The notes below the pieces were generated by a model that was not told the DNA's origin, did no database searches, and was given only the letters and a program-made list of their open reading frames with translations. Both the position numbers and the translations under genes were made by a program. Positions 37,606-50,170 of a stretch of DNA of 64,000 nt are shown piece after piece. Position 1 is the stretch's first letter. Every line of letters starts with the position of its first letter. The stretch comes from Oceanirhabdus seepicola (GTDB lineage Bacteria; Bacillota; Clostridia; Clostridiales; Clostridiaceae), in assembly GCF_023684385.1 (NCBI RefSeq), contig NZ_JAGSOJ010000002.1:372001-436000 (forward strand). The letters are read 5' to 3'.

Positions 37606-38403
37606 ATGAGTAAAGATATTAGGAGAATAAGAGTTTATAGTAATAAACTTAATAAATCTATTCAGGTATGTGAGACGGTGACAGAAAAGCTTAGGGGTTA
37701 TGGATTTGAAATCGTTGAGGAGTCGCCTGACCTTGTGGTATGTATTGGAGGAGATGGAACTTTTATTAATGCACTGAAGAACCTTAATTTTGATACAGAA
37801 ACAGTGTATGTTGGGATACACACCGGTCACCTTGGTTTTTTGCAAGAGGTTAATACACAGGATATAGATTACTTCATAAATTGTTTGAAAAATTCTCATT
37901 ATAAAATAGAAAGGCATAGGATACAGGAGACTACGGTTACTTGTAGTGGAAACAGTGAGAAATTTCATACTTTCAATGAGGTGGTAATAAGGGATGATAA
38001 CCTAAAGGTGATTCACATAGAGATAAATATTGACGAGAACAGTTTTGAAAGATTCTCAGGTGATGGAATAATTATCTCAACACCAATAGGTTCCACTGCA
38101 TATAATATGTCCGCAGGGGGAGGGCTAGTATTCCCATCACTGGATATTCTTCAATTGACCCCACTTGCACCGTTAAACTCAGGCGCGTATAGGTGCATAA
38201 CAAACAGTATATTAGTACCCCCAGATAAAATTATTAATATTACCCCTTTAAATAGGAAGGATATATCCATATGTATCGATGGAGAGGTTAGAACTTTTAA
38301 ATGTGTAGATACAATACAATCAAAGATGTCACCTAAATATATAAAAATGTTGAGGCTTGAGAATTATAGCTTCTGGACTAGAATAAAAGAAAAGTTTTTA
38401 TAG
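37606..38403 (+). CDS. nadK: NAD kinase
   Basis: A 265-aa ATP-NAD kinase that phosphorylates NAD to NADP in the cytosol. The diagnostic GGDGT motif is at residues 48-52. The NAD-binding motif TPIGSTAYNMSAGGG and the neighbouring LAPLNSGAYR region are also present. Length is normal for Firmicutes. It is not in the usual clostridial context next to recN/argR, which suggests a second or relocated copy; this cannot be tested within the window. ATAGGAGAAG precedes the ATG. Confidence 0.93.
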   Translation: MSKDIRRIRVYSNKLNKSIQVCETVTEKLRGYGFEIVEESPDLVVCIGGDGTFINALKNLNFDTETVYVGIHTGHLGFLQEVNTQDIDYFINCLKNSHYKIERHRIQETTVTCSGNSEKFHTFNEVVIRDDNLKVIHIEINIDENSFERFSGDGIIISTPIGSTAYNMSAGGGLVFPSLDILQLTPLAPLNSGAYRCITNSILVPPDKIINITPLNRKDISICIDGEVRTFKCVDTIQSKMSPKYIKMLRLENYSFWTRIKEKFL

Positions 38404-38410
38404 AGAAACA

Positions 38411-38443
38411 AAATCCCCACAGGTTGTTATGTGGGGATTTTCA
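38411..38443. terminator. Bidirectional terminator between nadK and the serine hydrolase gene
   Basis: AAATCCCCAC (38411-38420) pairs perfectly with GTGGGGATTT (38431-38440). A-rich to the left and T-rich to the right. Confidence 0.85.
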
Positions 38444-38449
38444 TGTGCC

Positions 38450-40204
38450 TTATTTATAATCTAATACCACTTCTCCAATCTCCTTTAGGAAAGGGATACT
38501 CTTAGAATGATATTGATATATGTCATCAAGATATCCATTTTTATTTGCATAAATTACAGCTGTTAATAGAAATTCTTTTTTTGATGTGTCGTCGTAGAAA
38601 TAGCCATTATCAATGAAGAAACCATAAGCCATTCCATACTTATTTAGCATATGAATATTTTTTTTATAAGAGTATGGATTTCCTCCATACAATAAATATT
38701 TATGATCAGTTTTTTCAAGATATTTTCTTAAAAAGACCAAATCATCATGTGTTAGATTATACTTATATTCATTTTTAAAATAATCATTAAAAATTACAGC
38801 AGATAGTATGCCTTGAAGATCCTTTAATGAACTAGAATTCTTTTTTGAAAAATCTTTTTGCACACAAGAACCTAAAGTTAGGCCCGTTGGATGGGTGTTA
38901 AATAAATTGTTACTATTATATTTTTCAGGTTGTGAATAAATGGGATTACCACTTTCATCTAAGAAAGTTATTTCACTGGAATATTTATTATCTTCATAAT
39001 CAAATATTTTACTTAAACGATGAATTATTTTAGTATTATTATAGCCATGTTTTTTCAAATGTTCATTATAGTATTCTTGACCCAAAAATTCATACAACTT
39101 ATTAAAAGAGTAGTTATCACTATACAATAAAATATTTTTAATATAACCATAAATAGAATTAATGGTTTCCCTAGTTGGAACTTCTCTAGATTGTGAAAAA
39201 TCCATAGTACTATACATATCTAAATTTTTAATATTCAGGTTGTTGATTTTCTCTAATGATAAAAGGCAAGATGATAATTTTATTGAACTAGCAGGATAAA
39301 AATAATTCTCATCAACCATGTTATAAGAGTAGCTATCAAAATAAGGTACTCCATTTGTATCCCTAGTTACTTCTGTGTAAAGAAGTTGAAGCTTATAATC
39401 ATCTGGATTATTTAATATATTTTTAGTAGTACCTGATACATTGTTTTTTAGGTATTCTCCAAACCATTTTTCATCTCTTTTACTAACATATCGAAAAGAT
39501 TGAAAGTAAGATTTTTTAGAAGATTTAACATCAATTTTTAAACTATAATTCTCATTAAGTTTATAACCATCCTTTGGAGGGAGGATAATTAACATGTTAT
39601 TATTATCCTTATCTATACCATAATCTAGAGTATAAGATTTTTGTGAATCTCTAAAACTAACTTTCACATCTTCAATATCTTTAATAGAATCATCAAGAGT
39701 AATATTCCATTTATAAGAGCTATCAAATATTCTTTTATAATTAAATATCGTAGCATCAGTGTTAATTATTGTAAATTCAAGTTGAGGACTATAGAAAAAA
39801 GATTTTTTATAGTCATTAATATTATTATCTGTAGGACTCTTCACTTTGTCACAGGATATCATGATATTGTAATCTTCAATATTAAATGAAGTCTTATTAA
39901 TAAATAACATGGTTTTAGGACCCATTTTAGTTCCTTTCATAGAATTACACAAGATTCCATCTGATTTGAGAAAATTCCAATTATCATCAGTTAAGTCCTT
40001 TTTATAATATATAGAATAATTTACATCCTTATTTGGTGAATTAGGCAAAATTAATATGTAATCATTTGAAATAGATTTTTCTAAAACTACATCATCATAT
40101 TTTATTATGTAATCAAGATCTTTACCGTAAACTTTTATAGAAGGAATACAAATTAATAATATCATGGTAAAAATATAAAAAACTATTTGGTTATAAATTC
40201 TCAT
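38450..40204 (-). CDS. Secreted serine hydrolase of the class A beta-lactamase fold
   Basis: A 584-aa exported protein (signal sequence IVFYIFTMILLICIPSIKVYG). The N-terminal ~240 residues are beta-rich and the C-terminal half is a penicillin-binding/serine beta-lactamase-like domain. The nucleophile motif SxxK is at about S306-K309 (YPASSIKLSS) and SDN at about 362-364 (LLYSDNYSFNKL). Many such proteins are not antibiotic hydrolases but cell-wall or peptide hydrolases. I chose the second Met because GGAGG lies between the two, just before it. Convergent with nadK. Confidence 0.85.
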   Translation of the reverse strand: MRIYNQIVFYIFTMILLICIPSIKVYGKDLDYIIKYDDVVLEKSISNDYILILPNSPNKDVNYSIYYKKDLTDDNWNFLKSDGILCNSMKGTKMGPKTMLFINKTSFNIEDYNIMISCDKVKSPTDNNINDYKKSFFYSPQLEFTIINTDATIFNYKRIFDSSYKWNITLDDSIKDIEDVKVSFRDSQKSYTLDYGIDKDNNNMLIILPPKDGYKLNENYSLKIDVKSSKKSYFQSFRYVSKRDEKWFGEYLKNNVSGTTKNILNNPDDYKLQLLYTEVTRDTNGVPYFDSYSYNMVDENYFYPASSIKLSSCLLSLEKINNLNIKNLDMYSTMDFSQSREVPTRETINSIYGYIKNILLYSDNYSFNKLYEFLGQEYYNEHLKKHGYNNTKIIHRLSKIFDYEDNKYSSEITFLDESGNPIYSQPEKYNSNNLFNTHPTGLTLGSCVQKDFSKKNSSSLKDLQGILSAVIFNDYFKNEYKYNLTHDDLVFLRKYLEKTDHKYLLYGGNPYSYKKNIHMLNKYGMAYGFFIDNGYFYDDTSKKEFLLTAVIYANKNGYLDDIYQYHSKSIPFLKEIGEVVLDYK

Positions 40205-40499
40205 ATAAGCCTCCATATTCTAGTATTTTCAATAATAACCTTATATATATTATGTTTTAATAAATAAAATTAATTCTATATTTTGCAAAAGATTAGATGA
40301 TTTGCATGGTATAATATGGAATGAGAAAGTGGTAAATATTATTTTAAGAATATACTATTAAATTATTTGAATTGGGAAATTTTATAAATGATTTTATTTT
40401 TTATAAAGTTTTAGCAAAAAACCCCCTGACTTATTATGGGTACCATCGTATATATTTATGGAAGTGGTAATATATATAATTTTGAAAAGAGGTGTAGTT

Positions 40500-43742
<3,243 letters not shown>

Positions 43743-43751
43743 AAGTTAAGG

Positions 43752-43782
43752 AATCCTCACAGAAACGTGGGGATTTTTTTTA
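43752..43782 (+). terminator. Terminator after paralogue 1
   Basis: AATCCTCAC (43752-43760) pairs with GTGGGGATT (43767-43775), followed by seven T. Confidence 0.85.
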
Positions 43783-43873
43783 CTCTATAGGAAATTATAA
43801 AATTTTAAAACTGTGGATAAGTTATTGATTAAATAAATATTCGAATAAAAGAAGTCTTTATAGAGTAAAAAAA
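43775..43873. repeat. 99-bp element bounded by 15-bp perfect inverted repeats
   Basis: TTTTTTTACTCTATA (43775-43789) and TATAGAGTAAAAAAA (43859-43873) are exact inverse complements. The left end plus the next bases (26 bp, starting TTTTTTACTCTATAGG) recur exactly at 61124-61149, overlapping the 3' end of pepF. Confidence 0.6.
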
Positions 43874-43885
43874 TGAAGGGGTTGT

Positions 43886-43985
43886 AGGGGAAGTATTCCC
43901 CTGCTGGTTTAAGGAGGGGGCTCAGCAACGACAGTTGCGTCGAGGGGAACCATAGGGTTCCCTAGCGAAGCGCGAAGCGCCTTTT
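43886..43985 (+). other. GC-rich structured island (three perfect hairpins and a T-run)
   Basis: Within an otherwise very AT-rich gap of about 410 bp lie AGGGGAA-gta-TTCCCCT (43886-43902), GCAAC-gaca-GTTGC (43925-43938) and GGGAACC-atag-GGTTCCC (43945-43962). Then comes GCGAAGCGCGAAGCGCC followed by TTTTT. It has no ORF and looks like a small structured RNA or a repeat element. Confidence 0.5.
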
Positions 43986-44151
43986 TGATATAAAGAACAA
44001 AATCGTATTGAAAGTAAGATTTTTTAGAAGATTATATAAAAAATTCTAGCTTTTATGAAGTTTTAACAAAAAAAACCATAATTTATTAGGGGTGCTATCG
44101 TATATATTTATGCAAGTGGTAATATATATAATTTTGAAAAGAGGTGTAGAT

Positions 44152-46668
44152 ATGTTTAAAAACAAAATATTATTATTACTTACGTGTTTTTGTGTGTTTT
44201 TAACTTCAGTGGTGGTTAATGCAGAGGCATTAACAGCAAAAAACTTGTCTGACATGAATAAAATAATAGCGAGAAGACAAATTCAAAAAGTATTATCAAC
44301 AGATGGATATGTAGCAGAAAAGAGTGGAGATTATATTATTGTTGTTGGTGAGAGCGAGGAAGGGGCATACAATGAGTTAATATTATTTATTGATGATGAA
44401 ACAGAAATAATAGATACTAAAGGTAATAAACTAAGTAAGAATAAAATAAAAAACAGATCAGCTGTTGAAGTGGTTTATAAAGGAGAGGAAACAAATAGCT
44501 TCTTACCATGTGTAATTGCCAAAAAAGTGATTATTAAAGATGGGGTAGGAATAGAAGGAACTGTTTTAGATATAAGAAAAGCAGATAATAACAGCTATTA
44601 TTATTTAACTATTCAAGAGAATAAAAAGAAGTATACTTTTATAATTAAAGAGAATACAAAATTAATTGATAAAGATGGAAATAAATTATCTATTTATGAT
44701 ATTGAAAAGGACATGAATATAGTAGGTATACACCATATGAATTCAACAACTAGTATCCCATCAAAATCTTATCCTTTTAAGATAATTGTCATGGAGGATA
44801 TTAAGGAAAATAAAAATATACTTGAAGGAATGGTATATGATATTGTAGATATTAAGAATAAAACAGGGTCAAAGCTTAATAGAGAAGCATATTTAAGGGT
44901 ATTAGGAAAATGTAAAACAGATGATATAAATGGAAAGCTAAATGTATATATAACTAAAAGTACTAATATTACTAATGAAAATGGAGTGAAAGTAGCTTTA
45001 AAAAATATTAAAAAGGGTAGTGTTGTAGAAATAATTTATACTACAAAATCAAGTGATAATAAACAGGGTACTCCTAATGCGGAAAAAATTATTATTAAGA
45101 ATTCAAATGGGATTAAAGGAAATATTCTTAAAATAAGTGAATATGGAGAAAAGCCAAGCATATTAGTTAGTGGTTATCATCAAGGCAATAATTATACTCA
45201 AATGGAATTAATTCTAGAAAAGAACACTGAAATATTTGATATAAAAGGAAAAAAATTAAGTATTCATGATCTTAATAAAGGTATGCAGTTAGTAGGTATT
45301 CATGGTAAGGTTTCCACAAGTAGGTCAAAACATCAATCACTAGCCTATACAATAATTGTTACTAGTGAGGTTAAAGATACAAAAGTAACTGTTGAAGGTA
45401 TGATTTATAATATTCCATATTCAAATAAAAAGAAGATATCAATTGTAGGAGAGGCATTAACAGAAAATGCACCTAATTATATTGATTTATATATTAATAG
45501 TAATACAGAGATTGTTAATGAAGAAGGACAAAAGTTAGGGTTAAATGAAATAAAAGAGGGTGCTGCTATTCACGCTGTTTTTGGACAAAAGTTATCAAAT
45601 AATAAGATACCCACTGGCAAAGCTGAAAAAATAATTATCAAAAAAGCATTAGGGATAAAAGGCGAAATTATCAATATGAATTGTAAGGCAACCTTTATTG
45701 AGGTAGAAAAATCAGACAATCATTATGATAATATCATATTAAAAATAAATGATGATACAGAGATTGTAGATTTAGAAGGGAAAAAATTAAGTAAAGTTGA
45801 TTTATGTAAAGGTACAAAGGTTATTGGAATACACAGTTTATCTGCAACAAGAAGTATACCACCTCAAACAGTAGCATATAAGATTATTGTTTTAGAGAAA
45901 GGAAAAGAGGAAATCGAGCATATAGTTGAAGGTATGGTTTACAAAGTATCTGATTACTATAAAAATCGAATATCAATTGTAGGAGAAGCTTTAACTGAAA
46001 AGACTCCAAACAATGTTCATTTATATATTGATAATAGTACTGAGATTATAAACGAACATGGAGACAGATTATATTTAGAGGATATTAAAGAGGATTATGT
46101 TGTTAAAGCTATCTTTGGAAAGAGGTTAACGAAGAACACTATACCAAGCCACAGAGCTGAAAAGATTATTATTAAAGATGCTTTATCTGTAAAAGGTGAA
46201 ATCAGTGATACTAACGATGATAGAACATTGATTGAAATTGAAGAAGCAGAAAAATACTATGATAATATTGTATTAAAGCTTGATAAGAATACTGAGATTA
46301 TAGATATTAATGGAGAAGAATTAAGTAAATCAGATTTAAATGAAGGTGTAGAAGTTATAGGTATATATAGTATACCTATAATAAATAGGAGACAATTTGA
46401 GTCATTAGCTTATAAGATAATAATTTTAGGACAAAGTGATTATGATGGCTATTATGACTATTATGACGACGATGACGATGACTATTATGACTACTACGAT
46501 GATTATTATGACGATGATTTTATGTCAGAAATTTTTATAAAGGGATATTCATGTTTTTATGATGATTTCAGGGATATTATGATTCGAGTAATAAATCAAT
46601 GCAATGGAAAAAGAGAAATAAATGAAGTAAATGAAATAATATTAGAAATTCTTGAACAACTGGAATAG
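44152..46668 (+). CDS. Large secreted repeat protein (paralogue 2), 3' end eroded
   Basis: An 838-aa tandem paralogue of the preceding repeat protein, with signal peptide (MFKNKILLLLTCFCVFL), about four ~175-residue units and an Asp/Tyr-rich segment (YYDYYDDDDDDYYDYY). Relative to paralogue 1, a one-base deletion near 46650 shifts the frame inside the last half-repeat and creates an early TAG. The remaining ~60 codons, including the Gly/Lys-rich tail, are missing and the coding remnant runs into the terminator. About 100 bp upstream of the start are nearly identical to the other copy, so promoter and gene were duplicated together. It is probably still expressed but truncated. Confidence 0.85.
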   Translation: MFKNKILLLLTCFCVFLTSVVVNAEALTAKNLSDMNKIIARRQIQKVLSTDGYVAEKSGDYIIVVGESEEGAYNELILFIDDETEIIDTKGNKLSKNKIKNRSAVEVVYKGEETNSFLPCVIAKKVIIKDGVGIEGTVLDIRKADNNSYYYLTIQENKKKYTFIIKENTKLIDKDGNKLSIYDIEKDMNIVGIHHMNSTTSIPSKSYPFKIIVMEDIKENKNILEGMVYDIVDIKNKTGSKLNREAYLRVLGKCKTDDINGKLNVYITKSTNITNENGVKVALKNIKKGSVVEIIYTTKSSDNKQGTPNAEKIIIKNSNGIKGNILKISEYGEKPSILVSGYHQGNNYTQMELILEKNTEIFDIKGKKLSIHDLNKGMQLVGIHGKVSTSRSKHQSLAYTIIVTSEVKDTKVTVEGMIYNIPYSNKKKISIVGEALTENAPNYIDLYINSNTEIVNEEGQKLGLNEIKEGAAIHAVFGQKLSNNKIPTGKAEKIIIKKALGIKGEIINMNCKATFIEVEKSDNHYDNIILKINDDTEIVDLEGKKLSKVDLCKGTKVIGIHSLSATRSIPPQTVAYKIIVLEKGKEEIEHIVEGMVYKVSDYYKNRISIVGEALTEKTPNNVHLYIDNSTEIINEHGDRLYLEDIKEDYVVKAIFGKRLTKNTIPSHRAEKIIIKDALSVKGEISDTNDDRTLIEIEEAEKYYDNIVLKLDKNTEIIDINGEELSKSDLNEGVEVIGIYSIPIINRRQFESLAYKIIILGQSDYDGYYDYYDDDDDDYYDYYDDYYDDDFMSEIFIKGYSCFYDDFRDIMIRVINQCNGKREINEVNEIILEILEQLE

Positions 46669-46684
46669 TAAATGTTCAAGGAAA

Positions 46685-46717
46685 AGGAATCTCCACAGAA
46701 ATGCGGGGACCTTTTTT
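46685..46717 (+). terminator. Degenerate terminator after paralogue 2
   Basis: GGAATCTCCACA pairs imperfectly with TGCGGGGACC, followed by six T; it is a mutated form of the terminator after paralogue 1. Confidence 0.6.
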
Positions 46718-46901
46718 GTAAATAATATACATCGGATATGAACAGAGCTTAATGTATTTCATAATCATGGAATTCCGCTTCTTACATGGAATGTAATGAT
46801 AAAAATAGATGCAATAATTAAATTATGGAAGATTGGATATGACATTTTAATGGTTAAAAGTGACACTTAAAAATAAAAAATGAATAATTTGAGTGAATGT
46901 A

Positions 46902-46930
46902 GTGAAAATAACCTTATTATATGATATAAT
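46902..46930 (+). promoter_or_regulatory. Extended -10 promoter
   Basis: TGATATAAT (TATAAT at 46925-46930) with a weak GTGAAA at 46902-46907, 17 bp apart, lies about 40 bp upstream of the next gene. The remainder of the 303-bp gap shows nothing further. Confidence 0.5.
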
Positions 46931-46971
46931 GGACTTAATTAAGGGATAAGAATTACGAGGAGGATGTTTTT

Positions 46972-48663
46972 ATGAAAAGTAAAACCAAGAGTAAGGGGAG
47001 TAATAAACATGTAACAGCAATAATATTGCTATTAACTGTAGTACTAATGGCGTTAATTGCTAATTATATAGTTCTTCCAGTATACTCAATTAGCTATTTT
47101 GGAAGTATAATTTGTTTGATAATACTTTCAATACCTATAGGGGGAGTAATTTGGTTATACACAAAGAAGGGATTCTTAGCAGCTATACTACCAGGAATAT
47201 TAATCCTTTTAATGGTATTTAACATAATTATTTCAACTGGGATAGTTAGTGGAGGAAAGAAAAGAGCTATTATTGGAGAAATCAAAAATAAAGAATTCTC
47301 TACTGAAATATCTCCGATAGATTTATCACAGCTACCAACAATTGATCAAGCTTTAGCTAAAAATCTTGGAGATAAGAAATTAGGTGAACAGGTGGCATTA
47401 GGAAGTCAGGTAACATTAGGTGAATTTACACAGCAGAATGTGAATGATAAACTATATTGGGTAGCACCGTTACTTCATTCAGGATTCTTTAAGTGGAATA
47501 GTAATAAAGAAGGTACACCAGGTTATATTATGATAAGTGCAACAAATCAGATGGATGTGAAATTGGTTCAAGAGGTAAATGGTGAGAAGACTAAAATTAA
47601 ATATCAACCAAATGCTTATTTTGGAGATGATTTAGCAAGACATATATATTCAGCAGGATTTAAGAATATTGGACGTACAGATTATTCTTTTGAGTTAGAT
47701 GATACAGGAAGACCATACTGGATAGTTACTAAGTATGAAAATACTATAGGATTCTCAGGTGCTAAGGTTACAGGTGTTATCAGCGTAGATGCTCAAACAG
47801 GAGAAATCAATGATTATAATTTAGATAATATTCCTTCATGGGTGGATAGAGTTATCCCTGTTGGTTTCGTTATGAACCAACTTGATGATTGGGGTCGATA
47901 TATTCATGGGTGGTGGAATCCATCAGATAAGGATGTTGTTCAGACAACAAAGGGATACAATATTGTATATAATGATGGAGAATGTTTCTATTACACAGGT
48001 ATGACATCTGCTGGTGCAGACGAGTCAACAATAGGATTTATGCTTACAAATACAAGAACAAAGGAAACAACTTTTTATAAGGTTTCTGGTTCTCATGAAT
48101 ACGCAGCAATGGAATCTGCTGAAGGGCAAGTTCAGGAGAAGGAATACTCAGCAACATTCCCTATACTAATAAATATAGATGGCCAAGCAACTTACTTTAT
48201 GACATTGAAGGATAAGAAAGGTCTTGTGAAACTATACGCTATGGTTAACGTTAGAGATTATAGTGTAGTTGGTGTAGGTGAATCACTTAATAAAACTAAA
48301 TCAAATTACATTAAAAAACTTAAAAATCGTGGTGATTGGCAGACACTTCAAAATAGTAGTGATGAGGTAACAGAAATTGGTACGGTTCATAGAATTGGAA
48401 CATCTGTAATTGAGGGCACAACTTACTACTACATTGTAACAGTTGAAAATGGGGATAAGATATTTATCACATCTCTTAATATGAGTAGTGAATTACCACT
48501 TACAAGAGAGGGAGATAAAATAACATTCACATACTATAAGAATGAAAATTCTAGCATTGACCTTGTGAATTTTGATAACCTTGAGTTATCACAGATTAAA
48601 TCTGAAGATGAGCAAAATATTATTGATGAAAATGATAAGTTAGAAGAAGAGAAAAAGAATTAG
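46972..48663 (+). CDS. Membrane protein with large extracytoplasmic domain, unknown family
   Basis: A 563-aa protein with a basic N-terminus and three or four membrane helices within residues ~15-95 (AIILLLTVVLMALIANYIVLP, IICLIILSIPIGGVIWLY, LPGILILLMVFNIIIST). A ~460-residue soluble domain follows, with features such as GYIMISATNQMDVKLV, PYWIVTKYENTIGFSGAKVTGVISVDAQTG and SWVDRVIPVGFVMNQLDDWG, and an acidic C-terminus. GAGGAGG gives a good start. I do not recognise the family with confidence. It has its own promoter and terminator. Confidence 0.75.
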   Translation: MKSKTKSKGSNKHVTAIILLLTVVLMALIANYIVLPVYSISYFGSIICLIILSIPIGGVIWLYTKKGFLAAILPGILILLMVFNIIISTGIVSGGKKRAIIGEIKNKEFSTEISPIDLSQLPTIDQALAKNLGDKKLGEQVALGSQVTLGEFTQQNVNDKLYWVAPLLHSGFFKWNSNKEGTPGYIMISATNQMDVKLVQEVNGEKTKIKYQPNAYFGDDLARHIYSAGFKNIGRTDYSFELDDTGRPYWIVTKYENTIGFSGAKVTGVISVDAQTGEINDYNLDNIPSWVDRVIPVGFVMNQLDDWGRYIHGWWNPSDKDVVQTTKGYNIVYNDGECFYYTGMTSAGADESTIGFMLTNTRTKETTFYKVSGSHEYAAMESAEGQVQEKEYSATFPILINIDGQATYFMTLKDKKGLVKLYAMVNVRDYSVVGVGESLNKTKSNYIKKLKNRGDWQTLQNSSDEVTEIGTVHRIGTSVIEGTTYYYIVTVENGDKIFITSLNMSSELPLTREGDKITFTYYKNENSSIDLVNFDNLELSQIKSEDEQNIIDENDKLEEEKKN

Positions 48664-48675
48664 ATTAAAATAAAG

Positions 48676-48716
48676 GAATCACCCTTGGGAGGAATACCTC
48701 AGGGGTGATTCTTTTA
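48676..48716 (+). terminator. Terminator after the membrane protein gene
   Basis: GAATCACCC (48676-48684) pairs with GGGTGATTC (48703-48711), with an inner GAGG/CCTC stem; TTTTATA follows. Confidence 0.85.
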
Positions 48717-48822
48717 TATAGTTTATATAGATAAATAGCTCGCTTTTTTAGAATAATGTTGAAAATACTTGATGAAATTTTTCAACATCTTTTTAAAAAA
48801 GAGAACTATTTAATTTTTTTTG

Positions 48823-48853
48823 TTGACCATTACGTTACGTAACCCATTACAAT
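48823..48853 (+). promoter_or_regulatory. MerR-type promoter with 19-bp spacer and central dyad
   Basis: TTGACC (48823-48828) and TACAAT (48848-48853) are separated by 19 bp, longer than normal, with the palindrome GTTACGTAAC at 48834-48843 in the spacer. This is the layout on which MerR-family activators act, and it lies about 60 bp upstream of a MerR-type gene, implying autoregulation. Confidence 0.85.
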
Positions 48854-48915
48854 AATTTTGAGTAGGAATTTAACATCTACTTGTAGAATTAAATAATTAT
48901 TGGAAGGTGAAGGGA

Positions 48916-50148
48916 ATGGGGGAAAATAATATGTACAATGAAAATCAGTTATATACTGCTGGGAGATTCGCGCAGAAGGCAGGTGTATCATTAAGGACTG
49001 TAAGATATTATGATGAGAAGGGGTTACTTAAACCCACAAGCTATAATGAAGCTGGATACAGGTTATATGATGGAGAGAAATTTGAGAGGTTACAAAGAAT
49101 ACTAACATTAAAATATCTAGGCTTTTCCCTAGATGAGATAAAAGATCTTGTTGATCAAGAGATGAAGGTTGATAGAGCAATTCATATTCAGAAGGAAGCT
49201 GTTAAGCAGAAGATTTCACAGATGGAAAGTATTTTAAAGGCTTTAAATTCTGCAGAGGATATGTTCAATGGTGAATTGGTAGAAACTGATGAGATACAGT
49301 GGGAGAAATTCACTGATGTAATCAAGGCAATAAATTTAGAAGAACAGATTTTGAATCAATTCATAAATTCATCTAGACTTGAATGTAGGATAGACTTTCA
49401 TGAGAGGTTTGGCCACGACAAGAGAGGGTTTCACAAGTGGATATTTGATAGAATAGATTTTGGAGATAAGAATATTAAAATACTTGATATTGGTTGTGGT
49501 GATGGAAGCATTTGGTTGAAAAATAAGGATAGAATACCTAAAGGATGTACCATAGTACTGAGCGATATGTCTCAAGGAATGATTGAAAAGGCGAAAGAGA
49601 ATCTAAAAGGAGTAGATGGAGAATTCCAGTTTAGAATAGCTAATGTCAATAATTTGCCATTTAAGGATGAAGAGTTTGATATAGTAATGGTGAACTATGT
49701 TCTTCAGTTTGTAGAGGATAGAACTAAGGCATTTAAGGAAATTAAGAGAGCACTTAAAAAAGAAGGAACATTTTATACTAGCACATTTTCAAGGAAGCAT
49801 ATGAAAGAGCTGCGTGAAACACTTAGAGAGGTTAATGAGAATGTGAAACTCACACTAGGCGATACTACTACTAGGTTCGTAATTGAGAACGCTGAAGAAC
49901 AGATTAAAGAAGTATTTTGTAAAGTAGAGATGGATAAATATGAAGGTTCTCTTAGAGTTGATGATACTCAAAGTATATTAAATTATATGTTCTCCACATC
50001 AGCCAATATTAATGAAGTGTTAAATAAAAAGGAGCTTAAAACTTTAAGAAATAAGTTTCAATCTGTAATTGAAGAAGAAGGGTATTTTCATATTACTAAG
50101 GAGACTGGTTTGTTTAAGTGTAGGAATCAACAGGAGCATGAAAAATAG
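48916..50148 (+). CDS. MerR-family regulator fused to a SAM-dependent methyltransferase
   Basis: A 410-aa fusion. Residues ~8-80 are a MerR winged helix (AGRFAQKAGVSLRTVRYYDEKGLL), followed by a dimerisation coiled coil. From ~165 comes a class I methyltransferase with SAM motif ILDIGCGDGS and DEEFDIVMVNYVLQF. MerR proteins sense a ligand and underwind the promoter; here the methyltransferase may be the sensor (binding SAM or substrate) or a linked enzyme. I chose ATG 48916, with AAGGTGA upstream. A second methyltransferase follows 22 nt later. The inducing compound is unknown. Confidence 0.9.
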   Translation: MGENNMYNENQLYTAGRFAQKAGVSLRTVRYYDEKGLLKPTSYNEAGYRLYDGEKFERLQRILTLKYLGFSLDEIKDLVDQEMKVDRAIHIQKEAVKQKISQMESILKALNSAEDMFNGELVETDEIQWEKFTDVIKAINLEEQILNQFINSSRLECRIDFHERFGHDKRGFHKWIFDRIDFGDKNIKILDIGCGDGSIWLKNKDRIPKGCTIVLSDMSQGMIEKAKENLKGVDGEFQFRIANVNNLPFKDEEFDIVMVNYVLQFVEDRTKAFKEIKRALKKEGTFYTSTFSRKHMKELRETLREVNENVKLTLGDTTTRFVIENAEEQIKEVFCKVEMDKYEGSLRVDDTQSILNYMFSTSANINEVLNKKELKTLRNKFQSVIEEEGYFHITKETGLFKCRNQQEHEK

Positions 50149-50170
50149 CTATAATAATTGGAGGCATTAT

